The notes under the pieces were generated by a model. It worked only from the letters and a program-made list of their open reading frames with translations. It ran no database searches and was not told the origin of the DNA. A stretch of 64,000 nt of DNA from contig JACRLG010000006.1 in assembly GCA_016235345.1 (NCBI GenBank), positions 43,614-107,613 of the forward strand. The letters run 5' to 3'. Below, in pieces: positions 18,332 through 27,646 of this stretch. Within the stretch, counting starts at the first letter, position 1. Each line of letters starts with the position of its first letter. A program made the translations under genes and the position numbers. The DNA is from Deltaproteobacteria bacterium. GTDB taxonomy: Bacteria > Desulfobacterota > Desulfobacteria > Desulfobacterales > Desulfatibacillaceae.

Positions 18332-19627
18332 TCACAGGCTGAAAAGGACTATATCGCCGTGGCCGGCATAGGGCATGACAAGGCGGGGGACAAAGCCTGC
18401 GTCCATAACAGGGCTTATCCATTCGGCCTGCCAGGGTCTTCCCAGATCGAGGCTGAAATAGACGCCGCCCGTGCTTTCCGGCCCAAGGGCCGCGATATGG
18501 GCCGCCAGGTTCTCCCTTACGTCCTTTCCACGGGAAACGGGCCATAATGTGGCGGTTTTTCGGGACCGGTCAATTTTGGCGAAAAGAACCGATGGCTGCG
18601 CCGCATGGCTTTCGGTAAGGCCGCTTTTGAGGATTTTTCGAGGAAGCGCCAAAAGCCCGTATTCCTCTTTCAAAAATGGTTCAAGCCTTTCGTCGGCCCA
18701 TACCGAGCTTCCGGGGTCCTCGTGCATCTGCCGGAAATAATGGGGAATGCTCCGCAAGGCCCCGTCAAGGCCGGTTATGGGCAGCTCGCCTATGAGCTCG
18801 AAGTAATGGACCGGCAGGTCATGGTTGGGCCTGCGGTTCAAAAGGCCGAGAACCGGCAGTTTCGCAAGGCTTTCAAGGCAGCCGTTCAACAGCCCCTCGC
18901 AAAGGGCGGAATCGGCTTCCTCAGTAAGGATGTAAGGCCCAAGGCATTGCGCGGTTTTTGCTCCCGCCGTCCATTCCCACTCGATGCCCCCCAGAATCTC
19001 CCCTCCCTGGCTGACGGCGATGAGGGCGCAGCTTTGCCCGTGGCGCAGCATGTCCGCAAGCATTCCGGGATGGGCGAAAACCCTGGGTACCTCTTCGGGC
19101 GGATAAACAGCGGCCACGGATTCGGCGAGAAAAAAGGCCTCCTCCGGCTCAGGCGTCCGAACGGTGAAGGAGTCCGATGGCTTCGGTCGCTCTCTGCTAT
19201 CGGCTTTTGCCTTCTCGTAGTTCTTTTCCTTGGTGAGGATGAGGGTGATTTTGTCGTCACCGCCGGTTTCCACGGAAAACCGGTCAACCATGCGGGAGGC
19301 GATGAGAAGCCCAACCTCGTCCAGACCCTGTTCGTCGGAGATGTCAACTCTTGAAGTCAAGTTGAAACTGTGAAGCGGAAAATGCCTTGCGGAAAACCCG
19401 AACTCAATATTGACGCATGACCCTCCCCATGAAGAGCGGATGGAAAGCTCCTGGCCGGGGCTTGTGCGGCACAGGTACATGAAGATTTCCTCGGTGGCCA
19501 TCCCGACCCGCATGGACTCCTTCTGGCCGAGTCCCAAGGCAGTTGAGCTTTTTTCCGTCATGGCCCTTGCCACGGGAAAAAATTCCGGGCTGGCCGGGAC
19601 ATCCAGGCGGATGATGGGATTTTTCAT
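18332..19627 (-). CDS. HATPase (RsbW-like) domain fused to GNAT-like acetyltransferase
   Basis: Residues 1-132 look like an anti-sigma-factor type ATPase: a helix with MATEEIFMYL (43-52) at the N-box position, and a glycine-box-like segment DEVGLLIASRMVDRFSVE (103-120) ending in strand DKITLILTK. The Asn of a classical N box is missing, so it may bind rather than phosphorylate a partner. Residues 150-431 resemble a GNAT protein (FTVRTPEPEEAFFLAESVAAVYPPEEV, ILGGIEWEW) and a second acetyltransferase-like half. Its end matches that of the HATPase extension on the ABC ATPase at 1222-2313. GAGGA lies 9 bases before the ATG. Neighbours are a PP2C phosphatase and STAS gene upstream and hisC, MFS and GNAT genes downstream. 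I infer an acetyltransferase under partner-switch control. Confidence 0.72.
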   Translation of the reverse strand: MKNPIIRLDVPASPEFFPVARAMTEKSSTALGLGQKESMRVGMATEEIFMYLCRTSPGQELSIRSSWGGSCVNIEFGFSARHFPLHSFNLTSRVDISDEQGLDEVGLLIASRMVDRFSVETGGDDKITLILTKEKNYEKAKADSRERPKPSDSFTVRTPEPEEAFFLAESVAAVYPPEEVPRVFAHPGMLADMLRHGQSCALIAVSQGGEILGGIEWEWTAGAKTAQCLGPYILTEEADSALCEGLLNGCLESLAKLPVLGLLNRRPNHDLPVHYFELIGELPITGLDGALRSIPHYFRQMHEDPGSSVWADERLEPFLKEEYGLLALPRKILKSGLTESHAAQPSVLFAKIDRSRKTATLWPVSRGKDVRENLAAHIAALGPESTGGVYFSLDLGRPWQAEWISPVMDAGFVPRLVMPYAGHGDIVLFSL

Positions 19628-19678
19628 GATTCGGAATCCTCGCTAATGCAGTAAAACTGAGCCGGTTTCAATCCTGTT

Positions 19679-19868
19679 AGCAGCCCGTTTAAAAAGGCCG
19701 GATATAACGCCTGGATAAAACGATGAAGCGCAAGGAGAGCGAGAAGCCAATGAGAAGCGTACCCGCCCAAGAAATCGCAGAGTTCTTGGGCTAAATCAGG
19801 ATGTTCGTACGTGACCGAAATTGGCTTCGATGCACGACACCGCGATTCGCGTTTTAGCCAGGCGTTAG
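19679..19868 (+). repeat. Palindromic intergenic repeat, copy 2 (longest)
   Basis: The element opens with AGCAGCCCGTTTAAAAAGGC (tail), then arm ACGCCTGGATAAAACGATGAAGCGC, and closes with the inverted arm CGCGATTCGCGTTTTAGCCAGGCGT. Its inner part contains CGTACGTGACCGAA, found inverted in copy 3 at 41.7 kb. It overlaps the stop codon of the phosphatase gene by a few bases and fills most of the 237-bp gap before the HATPase-GNAT gene. Confidence 0.6.
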
Positions 19869-22231
19869 CGTTTTTTTCTTTTCAGCATGATCATGCGGTT
19901 GCCCGTTTCGGTGGCGGGTTCGTAATGCACGCTGTCCATCACCTTCTGCATCAGAAAAAGGCCTATCCCGCCCACGGGCTGGTTTATGTCCGCCTTGCCG
20001 TCGTATTTTATGCGCTTGTTCTCGAAATCAAAGGGCCTGCCGAAATCGGTTACAATAACCCTGATTCCGCCCGGAAAGGCCCCAAGCGTCACCTCCATTC
20101 GGTTATCGCTCCTGCCCCCGTATGCGTGGTCAATGACGTTCACCACGGTTTCCTCGAGGGCCAGGTTCACCTGCTTCATCTCGTCTTCGGAAAGCCCTGT
20201 CTCTTCCCTTAAGGCTGCGGTGAACGCGAAAAGAGGGGCAAGGGAAGAAAGGGATGCCGGAATCTCCATCGTAAATACCGGCCCGGTCTCCTCGATGGAA
20301 AACTGCACTGTCCTGTTGAGAACCTCGGTCGGGCGGCCCACGCAAAGCACTGTTATGTCGTCGTTTTGCGCCGCGTCACCCGTGAAATCCTTTACCGAAG
20401 CCAAAAGGTTATTGGCGAGGGAGCGGCTGTCGCACGATTTCACCGATAAAAGGGAATCAGTCAGACGGGCGTTTCCGAAAAGGGCGCGCTCGCCGTTCAT
20501 GGCCTCTGTTACGCCATCAGTATAAAGCACCAGGGTTTCGCCGGGATTCAGATTAAAGGGTGTAGACTCGTAATAAACTCCGGGAACCGCCCCGAGCGGG
20601 GCCTGCCTGGAAACGGGAAGCTCCTTCACCTGGCCGTCGGCGGTCACCAGTACCGGCGAATTATGGCCCGCGCAGACAAAGCGGCCACGGCCCTTTCCAA
20701 GGTCCATCTCGCCGTAGAGCATGGTTACGAAATTGCAGGAGGCGTTATCCTGTTGCAGAATCATGTTGACCCGGCGGATCACTTCCTCCGGCGTGCTGGT
20801 CTTTTTGGCGAATTCCCGGACGAGAATCCGCGCCATTGCCATGAAAAAGGCCGATGGCGCACCCTTTCCGGCCACGTCTGCCACAAGAAAGCCGATTTTT
20901 TCGCCTGGCAGCCTGAAAAAATCGTAGAAGTCCCCCCCGACCTCGGTCGCAGGTTTTATGATGGCGTAAATATCAATTTTTTCGGCAAGTTCAGGGAAGG
21001 GCGGAAACTGGGTGGGTAAAATATCCTTCTGGATTTCAGCCGCTATCTGAAGCTCCTGCAGGTAGCGCTCCTTCTGGGATGTCTCTTTCTCAACCGCCTT
21101 CAGCTGGCTCACCACCGCCTCGCCAAGGGCGTTGAAGGCCCCGGAAAGCTCGCGTATTTCCCGCGCCCCCCTTTTTGTGTCCAGGACCTCGGAATAATCG
21201 CCCATGGCGTAATGCCGGGCCTGATCCACCAGCTTGCTTATGGGGGAGGACATCATGGAAGATATCCACATGATATAAAAGACGATTCCGGCCATGATAA
21301 GGGCTGCGACCACCGCCATCTTCTGCCTTAGCTCTATCATCGGCGAGAGGAGTTCGTCCCTGGGATACCAGACCACCAGGGTCCAGCCGGTGGCGGGTAT
21401 GGAGGTTTTCACAACCCAGTTGCGGCTTGGGGTTCTTTCGTGTTCGATTTTTTCGCCGCCGCCTTTGGCCTGGGGCTCCTTCAGGATTTCCCTGAGTTCG
21501 GCCACGAATTTGGAGTCTGCGAACTTTTCCTCCCAGAAAGGCCTTTCTGAAATAATCCCTTTTTCGGGATGAGCCACAAGCCGCCCCGTTGCGGTTACAA
21601 TAAAGGCGTAGCCGGTCTTGCCCACCGTGATGCCCTGGACCCGCTTCACCAGATGGGCGAGGGATATGTCGGCGGTGGCGATTGCGGTCACCCGGCCCGC
21701 AGTTTTGACCGGGGTGCTGTAGGTGGTCATGAGTACGTTGCCGCCCCCCTCGTCAAAATAGGGCTCCCCCCAGACAGATTTTCCGCTTTTCAATGGCTGC
21801 CTGAACCAGTCCCACCACTGGTAGCTGTAATCCTTTACAGCCAGAGACTGGTAGGCAAGATCGTTTTTGTTTTTGCGGTAATAGTAGGGGGCGTAGGTTC
21901 CGAGGGGGTTTTCCCCGGGAACCGTGGCCACGGTGCTGCCGTAGATGTCCGGATTCCTTTTGAGCATACCCTTGATAAGGTCGTGGATGAATCGTTCCCC
22001 ACCGGCGGGCGCGGCCTCCAGGCCTCCGGCGAGTCCTTCCGCAGCCTGCCGCCCGGTCTCGAACACGAACTCGAATTCCATGCTCTGCGCCCTGGAAAGC
22101 TCGTAGACCTCGCGGGTTATCTGGGCAAGGACGGTGCGTTCGGTATCCTTCAGGCCAAAAAAGGCAAGCGCCCCGAACAGCGAGAGCATGGCCGGGATAA
22201 GGCCCAGGAGGAGCCTGTATTGTATTCGCAT
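19865..22231 (-). CDS. Membrane sensor with SpoIIE-type PP2C phosphatase and RsbW-type HATPase domain
   Basis: This 788-residue regulator contains, in order: TM helix (8-26), a periplasmic dCache-like sensor (about 40-295), TM helix (305-325), HAMP (326-380), a linker helix, a PP2C/SpoIIE phosphatase (about 395-632) and a HATPase domain (655-786). Phosphatase metal residues lie in VGGDFYDFF (431-439), ADVAGKGAPSAF, TDGVTEA (571-577) and NDDITVL (623-629). The HATPase keeps a proper N box (ALEETVVNVIDHAYGG) and G box (GGIGLFLMQKVMD). Such proteins dephosphorylate STAS antagonists in response to a signal, and a STAS gene lies 33 bp upstream in the same operon. Having phosphatase and kinase domains in one chain is known in the Rsb/IcfG family. 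Sensed ligand unknown; Cache domains often bind organic acids or amino acids. Confidence 0.9.
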   Translation of the reverse strand: MRIQYRLLLGLIPAMLSLFGALAFFGLKDTERTVLAQITREVYELSRAQSMEFEFVFETGRQAAEGLAGGLEAAPAGGERFIHDLIKGMLKRNPDIYGSTVATVPGENPLGTYAPYYYRKNKNDLAYQSLAVKDYSYQWWDWFRQPLKSGKSVWGEPYFDEGGGNVLMTTYSTPVKTAGRVTAIATADISLAHLVKRVQGITVGKTGYAFIVTATGRLVAHPEKGIISERPFWEEKFADSKFVAELREILKEPQAKGGGEKIEHERTPSRNWVVKTSIPATGWTLVVWYPRDELLSPMIELRQKMAVVAALIMAGIVFYIMWISSMMSSPISKLVDQARHYAMGDYSEVLDTKRGAREIRELSGAFNALGEAVVSQLKAVEKETSQKERYLQELQIAAEIQKDILPTQFPPFPELAEKIDIYAIIKPATEVGGDFYDFFRLPGEKIGFLVADVAGKGAPSAFFMAMARILVREFAKKTSTPEEVIRRVNMILQQDNASCNFVTMLYGEMDLGKGRGRFVCAGHNSPVLVTADGQVKELPVSRQAPLGAVPGVYYESTPFNLNPGETLVLYTDGVTEAMNGERALFGNARLTDSLLSVKSCDSRSLANNLLASVKDFTGDAAQNDDITVLCVGRPTEVLNRTVQFSIEETGPVFTMEIPASLSSLAPLFAFTAALREETGLSEDEMKQVNLALEETVVNVIDHAYGGRSDNRMEVTLGAFPGGIRVIVTDFGRPFDFENKRIKYDGKADINQPVGGIGLFLMQKVMDSVHYEPATETGNRMIMLKRKKR

Positions 22232-22264
22232 TGAAGCCCCTGACGCCGAAAGGGTGGAACAGCT

Positions 22265-22588
22265 TTACGCCAGGGCTTCCAGGCTCTTTGTCACCGGAAT
22301 TATGCCCGCAAAGCCGCTTAGGTCCATAACCTCGGAAACAAAGGGGCTGGGATTCACCAGGCACATGGCTCCATCTGTCGCCTTCAAGGCCTTGAAAACC
22401 ATCAGAAGCACCCTAAGGCCCGCACTGCTCATGTAATCGACACCTGAAACATCCAGGGCTATTTTGGCTTCGCCAGCCCCGACCCGGCCCATTGCGTCGG
22501 CCTGCAACGCGGGCGCGGTGGCAGCGTCAACGCTTCCTGATATTTCAAGCACTGTCCATCCTTTTAAGCTTGCTGCGTTTACTTTCAT
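22265..22588 (-). CDS. STAS-domain anti-sigma factor antagonist
   Basis: A 107-residue single-domain STAS protein. The phospho-loop DVSGVDYMSSAGLRVLL (46-62) has Ser55 at the SpoIIAA phosphoserine position. GGAGA precedes the ATG. It is the first gene of the minus-strand operon, followed after 33 bp by the sensor/phosphatase/HATPase gene that should reset and phosphorylate it. It is a paralogue of the STAS protein at 860-1195, sharing the SSAGLR loop and the VSGF / LSGF C-terminal strand. No sigma factor gene is seen in the window, so the output target is open. Confidence 0.88.
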   Translation of the reverse strand: MKVNAASLKGWTVLEISGSVDAATAPALQADAMGRVGAGEAKIALDVSGVDYMSSAGLRVLLMVFKALKATDGAMCLVNPSPFVSEVMDLSGFAGIIPVTKSLEALA

Positions 22589-22959
22589 TGCATTCTCCGT
22601 ATGGCGGCAAAAATCAGCATGGTGAGCCTGGCCGGATTCTCATGGTTCCGATCGGCGTATTCTATGGCATGGGCGATCTTTCCGTCCAGCTAAAAACGCC
22701 CGCTCCTTTTTCAGCATGCGATGGCCTTTTGCTTTGGGGGCCTGCCGGATGGCGCAGGATGTGACGGATTCTCCTTGCCCCTGGGGATTTTCCTGGATTT
22801 GGAGACGTCTTTGAGTGTAAAAAGGGGGCCAACTCAGTGAAAAACAAGTCGGCCCGTCATGCGGCCTGTCAAGAGAAACCGCATGGTGAAGATCATTGTG
22901 CCGGAAAAATTTGGGCGGCTTCGCCCCATGAAAACCCGAAATTTATGGAAATAGCCAGT
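22589..22959. other. Divergent intergenic region
   Basis: These 371 bp separate the minus-strand STAS/phosphatase operon from the plus-strand permease. No family-like reading frame, RNA gene or repeat is visible. Open frames extend the permease upstream to 22837, but their sequence is polar, Cys/His-rich and unlike a transporter N-terminus, so I treat it as leader. Confidence 0.5.
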
Positions 22960-24483
22960 ATGAACGGGGAAAAGGCCTTGACGCATCAAAGCGGGTTCTG
23001 GGGGGAAACGACGGCCTTTCTGGCCCTTTTTCTCGATAACCTGGGCGTGCTCGTCTTCATGGGTGCGATACTCATGTTCACGTTCAATTTTCCGGCGGAC
23101 ATAATCATGAAACGCATGATCCCCGGATCGGCGGCGGGGGTCTTTTTCGGGGACCTCGTCTACACCTGGCTCGCCATACGGCACTCGAAAAAAACGGGCC
23201 GCCGGGACGTCACTGCAATTCCCTTAGGTCTCGATACGCCGTCCTCAATCGGCATCGCCTATGCGGTTCTCGGCCCGGCCTACATCGCCACTCAAAACGC
23301 CGAACTCACCTGGCAGATAGGCATGTGCACCCTTTTCATGATCGGGGTGGCCAAGGTGATCTTCTCTTTTTGCGGCAAGTGGGTGCAGAGGGTGGTTCCA
23401 ACGGCTGGGCTTCTGGGTTCGATAGCGGGCATTGGCCTCATGCTGCTGGGCTTTTTGCCCCTTCTGGAGATTTTCAGCGAGCCGGTGGTGGGCATGGTGG
23501 CGCTCGGCATCATTTTTTCTGTGTTTCTGGGAAAGATGCGGCTTCCGGGACGGATTCCGGGTGTTCTGGTTGCGGTTCTGCTGGCGACGGGAATCCACTT
23601 TTTTCTGGGATACAGCGGCCTGCTTTCCGAATTCAGCGCCCCGTCATTTGAAATAACTCCTTCCCTTCCGGTTTTTTCAGCCTCGTTTCTCCACGCCCTC
23701 CCCCAAAGCATCCCGTATCTTCCCCTGGCCATCCCCTTCGGGATATTGACCATCATCGGTGGAATCAACAACACCGAAAGCGCCAGGCTGGCGGGCGATG
23801 AATACAGGACCAGGGACATCCTTCTGACCGAGGCCATAACGTCCCTCATCGCAGCCTTTTTCGGGGGCTGCGCCCAGACCACTCCGTATATCGGGCATCC
23901 CGCCTATAAAAAAATGGGCGCAACCTGGTGGTACACCCTGGCGACCGCGCTCCTGATCGGGATTTTTTCCCTTACAGGCATGCTTTCCCTTATCGCCGGG
24001 CTCATTCCAAGGGCTGTCCTGGCTCCCGTATTCATCTTCATCGGCTTTGAAATAATACACCAGGCATACAGGGAATCTCCGCCGGAGCATTCCCCCGCCG
24101 TCAGCTTGAGCTTCATGCCGGTCATCGCCAACCTTGTAATCATCATCCTGGGCCAGTTTCTGGGCGCGCTTTCCGTCACGCAGGACAAGCTCCCGGAACG
24201 GCTCCAGCTGATGCTCAACACCCTCACCGTTCTCAGCAACGGGTTCATCCTGACCGCCCTTTTATGGGGAAGCCTGCTGGCCTTTCTGATCGACCAAAGG
24301 CCAAGGCTCGCGGCCCTGTGCGCCTTGGCCTGCTCGGCTTTCACGCTTTTCGGCGTTATCCATTCGGTGCTGCCCACGGGCGCGGTTTACCTGCCCTGGA
24401 CGATGCAGGGCGCTTTGCACTATTCCCTTGCTCTTTCCTATCTGTTGCTTGCCTCAATTTTCATGGTGCTGCGCAAGGATTGA
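22960..24483 (+). CDS. NCS2-like (xanthine/uracil family) permease
   Basis: A polytopic membrane protein of about 507 residues with 12-14 hydrophobic segments. The central GGINNTESARLAGDEYRTRDILLTEAITSLIAAFFGGCAQTTPYIGHPAY region matches the substrate-binding helices of nucleobase permeases (NCS2/AzgA-like), where an acidic residue on helix 8 and the GG-x-x-x-T-P-Y stretch on helix 10 contact the base. The start is uncertain: ATG codons at 22945 and 22960 are both plausible and neither has a strong ribosome site. It is a distant member, so the substrate may not be a purine, although a molybdenum hydroxylase locus lies 8 kb away. It is the first plus-strand gene before formate dehydrogenase, with 144 bp between. 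Confidence 0.72.
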   Translation: MNGEKALTHQSGFWGETTAFLALFLDNLGVLVFMGAILMFTFNFPADIIMKRMIPGSAAGVFFGDLVYTWLAIRHSKKTGRRDVTAIPLGLDTPSSIGIAYAVLGPAYIATQNAELTWQIGMCTLFMIGVAKVIFSFCGKWVQRVVPTAGLLGSIAGIGLMLLGFLPLLEIFSEPVVGMVALGIIFSVFLGKMRLPGRIPGVLVAVLLATGIHFFLGYSGLLSEFSAPSFEITPSLPVFSASFLHALPQSIPYLPLAIPFGILTIIGGINNTESARLAGDEYRTRDILLTEAITSLIAAFFGGCAQTTPYIGHPAYKKMGATWWYTLATALLIGIFSLTGMLSLIAGLIPRAVLAPVFIFIGFEIIHQAYRESPPEHSPAVSLSFMPVIANLVIIILGQFLGALSVTQDKLPERLQLMLNTLTVLSNGFILTALLWGSLLAFLIDQRPRLAALCALACSAFTLFGVIHSVLPTGAVYLPWTMQGALHYSLALSYLLLASIFMVLRKD

Positions 24484-24518
24484 ATCTTTTAGCCCAGCCT
24501 GAAAAATTGAAAGTGCGG

Positions 24519-24545
24519 TTACAAGGGTAAGTTTCGTGTTATACT
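24519..24545 (+). promoter_or_regulatory. Possible sigma70-type promoter for the formate dehydrogenase operon
   Basis: TTACAA (24519-24524) and TATACT (24540-24545) are separated by 15 bp, slightly short of the optimum, about 80 bases upstream of the fdnG start codon. The -10 box is good and the -35 box is moderate. Confidence 0.3.
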
Positions 24546-24627
24546 TTGCCTTGACTCAAAGCTCCAAGGGCCTGCGGACCGGCCCTTTGATCGATGATCG
24601 GATTTTGGTTGCGCATCGGGGACTTGC

Positions 24628-27600
24628 ATGAAGATCACTCGCAGAAATTTTCTGAAAGCCCTGGGCGGGGCGACCGCCGGGGCACTTGCCGGTGCTGCGA
24701 CTTCGGAAGCCGTCCACTCCATTCCCGTATCCGAAGACCGCTTGAAGGACGCGGTTTCAACCACGTCGGTCTGCCCCTACTGCGCCGTGGGTTGTGGCCT
24801 TATAGTCAAGACGCTGGACGGGAAGGTGGCCCAGGTGGCGGGCGACCCGGAGCATCCCATCAACCAGGGGGCCCTGTGCTCCAAGGGCGCGGCCCTTTTG
24901 CAGACGGCAAACAGCCCCGGACGACTGACAAGGGTTCTCTACCGTGGGCCGGGCAAGGACCGGTGGGAGGAAAAATCCTGGGAATGGGCCCTGGCCCGGA
25001 TAGCGAAAAGGATAAAGGAGACCCGCGACGCCACCTTTGTGAAGGAAAAGGACGGGGACACGGTAAACCGCACCGAGGGGATAGCCTGCCTCGGGGGGGC
25101 ATCGCTGGACAACGAGGAATGCTACCTCTACTCGAAGTTCGCCAGGAGCCTCGGAATCGTCTATCTGGAACACCAGGCCCGAATCTGACACAGCTCCACG
25201 GTCGCCGGTCTGGCGGCCAGCTTCGGCAGGGGGGCCATGACCAACCACTGGATAGACATAAAAAACGCCGACGTGGTCATGGTCTGCGGCTCAAACGTGG
25301 TGGAGAATCACCCCATAGCCGCGAGGTGGCTCCAGAAAGCCAGGGAGAACGGGGCGAAAATCCTTTCAGTGGACCCAAGGTACACCAGGACATCCTCATT
25401 CGCCGACCATTACTGCAAAATCCGCTCAGGAACAGACATTGCCTTTGTGGGGGGCATGATAAACTACGCCCTGGAAAAGGGCCGCATCCACCGGGATTAC
25501 GTGGCCGCCTACACCAACGCGTCCTTTATCGTTTCCGAAAATTTCGTTTTTCACCAGGGCCTCTTTTCGGGCTTCGACCCGGCAACGAGAGCGTACGAGA
25601 AGTCCTCCTGGGCCTTTGAGACGGATGAAAAAGGCGCGCCCAAGAAGGACCCAACGCTTACCCACGAGCGGTGCGTGTTTCAGCTTCTGAAAAAGCATTT
25701 CTCCCGCTATGACCGCGAAACCGTATGCAACGTTACCGGTTCGCCGGTTGGGGATTTTGAAAAAACCTGCGACATATTCACATCCACATGCGCGCCCGGC
25801 AGGGCAGGGACCTGGCTCTACGCCATGGGCGCCACCCAGAGCACCCACGGCACTCAGAACATAAGGGCCTACGCCATCCTTCAACTTCTTTTGGGCAACA
25901 TCGGGTTGGCCGGAGGCGGGGTAAATGCGCTCAGGGGGGAGTCCAACGTGCAGGGGTCAACCGACATGGGCCTTCTGTACAACGCCTTGCCCGGATACCT
26001 TGCAAGCCCGGAGCAGAAGGACAAGACCCTCGAACAGTACCTCAAAAACCGAACGCCGGTAAGTCTTGACCCCGAATCGGCCAACTGGCTTTCCAACACG
26101 CCCAAGTACATGGTTTCCCTTTTAAAGGCATGGTACGGGGATTTTGCCGGTCCGGAAAACGAGTTCGCGTTTCAACTCCTGCCCAAGAGAAGCGGAAACT
26201 GCTCGTATCTGCAGCTTTTCAGGGCCGTGGCCGAAGGCCTGGTAAAGGGGCTGATCCTGTTCGGACAGAACCCGGCGGTGAGCGGCCCCAACGCGGGACA
26301 GGAACGACAGGCGCTTTCCCGGCTTTCCTTTCTGGTGGCGGTTGACCTGTTTGAAACAGAAACAGCGGCTTTCTGGAAACGTCCGGGCCAGGACCCCCGG
26401 GAAATTTCCACAGAGGTGTTTTTGCTTCCGGCCGCCTTTTCGCTGGAAAAGGAAGGCAGCATCTCCAACAGCGGCAGATGGGCCCAGTGGCGGTATCGGG
26501 CCGCAGACCCGCCCGGAGAGGCCAGGCCGGACCTGTGGATACTGGACGCCCTGCATGAGGCCGTGAAAACCGAGTACGGGAAAGGGGGCGTTTTCCCCGA
26601 CCCCGTCATCAGGCTGACCTGGGATTATGAATCCCGCCCCCCGGAAGGGCCGGACGTCCATCTCGTGGCCAGGGAAATCAACGGCTGTTTCACCAACGAC
26701 GCGGAAATCGAGGGAAAGCGCTTCTCCAGGGGGGCGCAGTCGCCGTCATTTGCCATGCTCAGCGATGGCGGATCAACCTCTTCGGGCTGCTGGATTTATT
26801 CCGGCTCCTATCCCGGAAAGGATAAGTCGGACAACCGCATGGCCCGCCGGGGAGCTGCGGACGCGCCCAACAATATCGGCCTTTTTCCGGACTGGGCCTG
26901 GTGCTGGCCCGTCAACCGCAGAATCCTCTACAACAGGGCCTCGGTGGACGAGTCGGGCCGCCCGTGGAATCCGGCCAAGGCCGTGATAGAATGGGACCCT
27001 GCCCAAAAGAAATGGCTGGGGGACGTGCCTGACGGAGGCTTTCCACCCGGCGCGAAGCATCCTTTCATAATGAGCCCGGACGGGTACGGAGGCCTGTGGG
27101 CGAACGGCCTTGCGGACGGCCCTTTTCCCGAACATTACGAGCCTTTTGAAAGCCCCGTGAAAAATCTCCTTTCCCCCCAACAGAGCGGTCCGGCGGTGGT
27201 CCCCGTAAACGGGCCGGGGGCTTTGCCGCCCGGCGACCCCGGCCTTTTTCCCGTCGTGGCCACCACCTGCCGCATGACCGAGCACTGGCAGGCCGGAGCC
27301 ATGACCCGCAACACGCCCCTCCTGGCTGAGCTGGTTCCCGATATGTTCGCCGAACTGGGTGAGGAGCTTGCAAGGGAGCTTGGCATCGAAAACGGGGACA
27401 GGATTCAGGTGGAATCCGCCAGGGGCAGCATAGAGGCCTATGCCCTGGTGAGCCCGCGCTTCTCTCCCTTTCGGCTTTCGGGGAAAACCGTGCATCAGAT
27501 AGGGCTGGTCTGGCATTTCGGCTACCAGGGCCAGGCCACCGGCGACAGCGCCAACATGCTCACCCCGGACATCGGGGACCCCAACACGTCAATCCCGGAA

Positions 27601-27636
27601 TACAAGGCCTTCCTGTGCCGGGTGAAGAAGGTTTGA
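24628..27636 (+). CDS. fdnG: Formate dehydrogenase alpha subunit, selenocysteine-containing, Tat-exported
   Basis: The catalytic molybdopterin (bis-MGD) subunit oxidises formate on the periplasmic side. A twin-arginine signal (RRNFLKALGGATAGALAG) opens the protein. A [4Fe-4S] cluster is bound by C49, C52, C56 and C84 (CPYCAVGC...LCSKG). The in-frame TGA at 25186-25188 is codon 187 in the string HQARI-UGA-HSSTVAG, exactly where formate dehydrogenases carry selenocysteine, and a SECIS-like hairpin follows at once. The frame then runs to 27636, giving 1002 residues, the usual size for FdnG/FdoG. GGGGA precedes the ATG. Software that treats TGA as stop will split this into two genes (24628-25188 and 25237-27636). 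Downstream genes supply the iron-sulfur and membrane subunits. Confidence 0.95.
25186..25227 (+). promoter_or_regulatory. Bacterial SECIS element for the UGA-selenocysteine codon
   Basis: The UGA at 25186 is followed by a hairpin whose tip is CGCC (25203-25206), loop GGTCT (25207-25211), GGCG (25212-25215). The loop GGUCU is the SelB-recognised apex of the E. coli fdhF and fdnG SECIS, and it lies about 20 bases after the UGA, as expected. Confidence 0.85.
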
Positions 27637-27646
27637 GGGAGGGGCC

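Noticed and set aside
25186..25188. TGA in fdnG read as a stop, making two genes or a pseudogene
   Set aside because: Context, SECIS hairpin and full conservation on both sides show it encodes selenocysteine.
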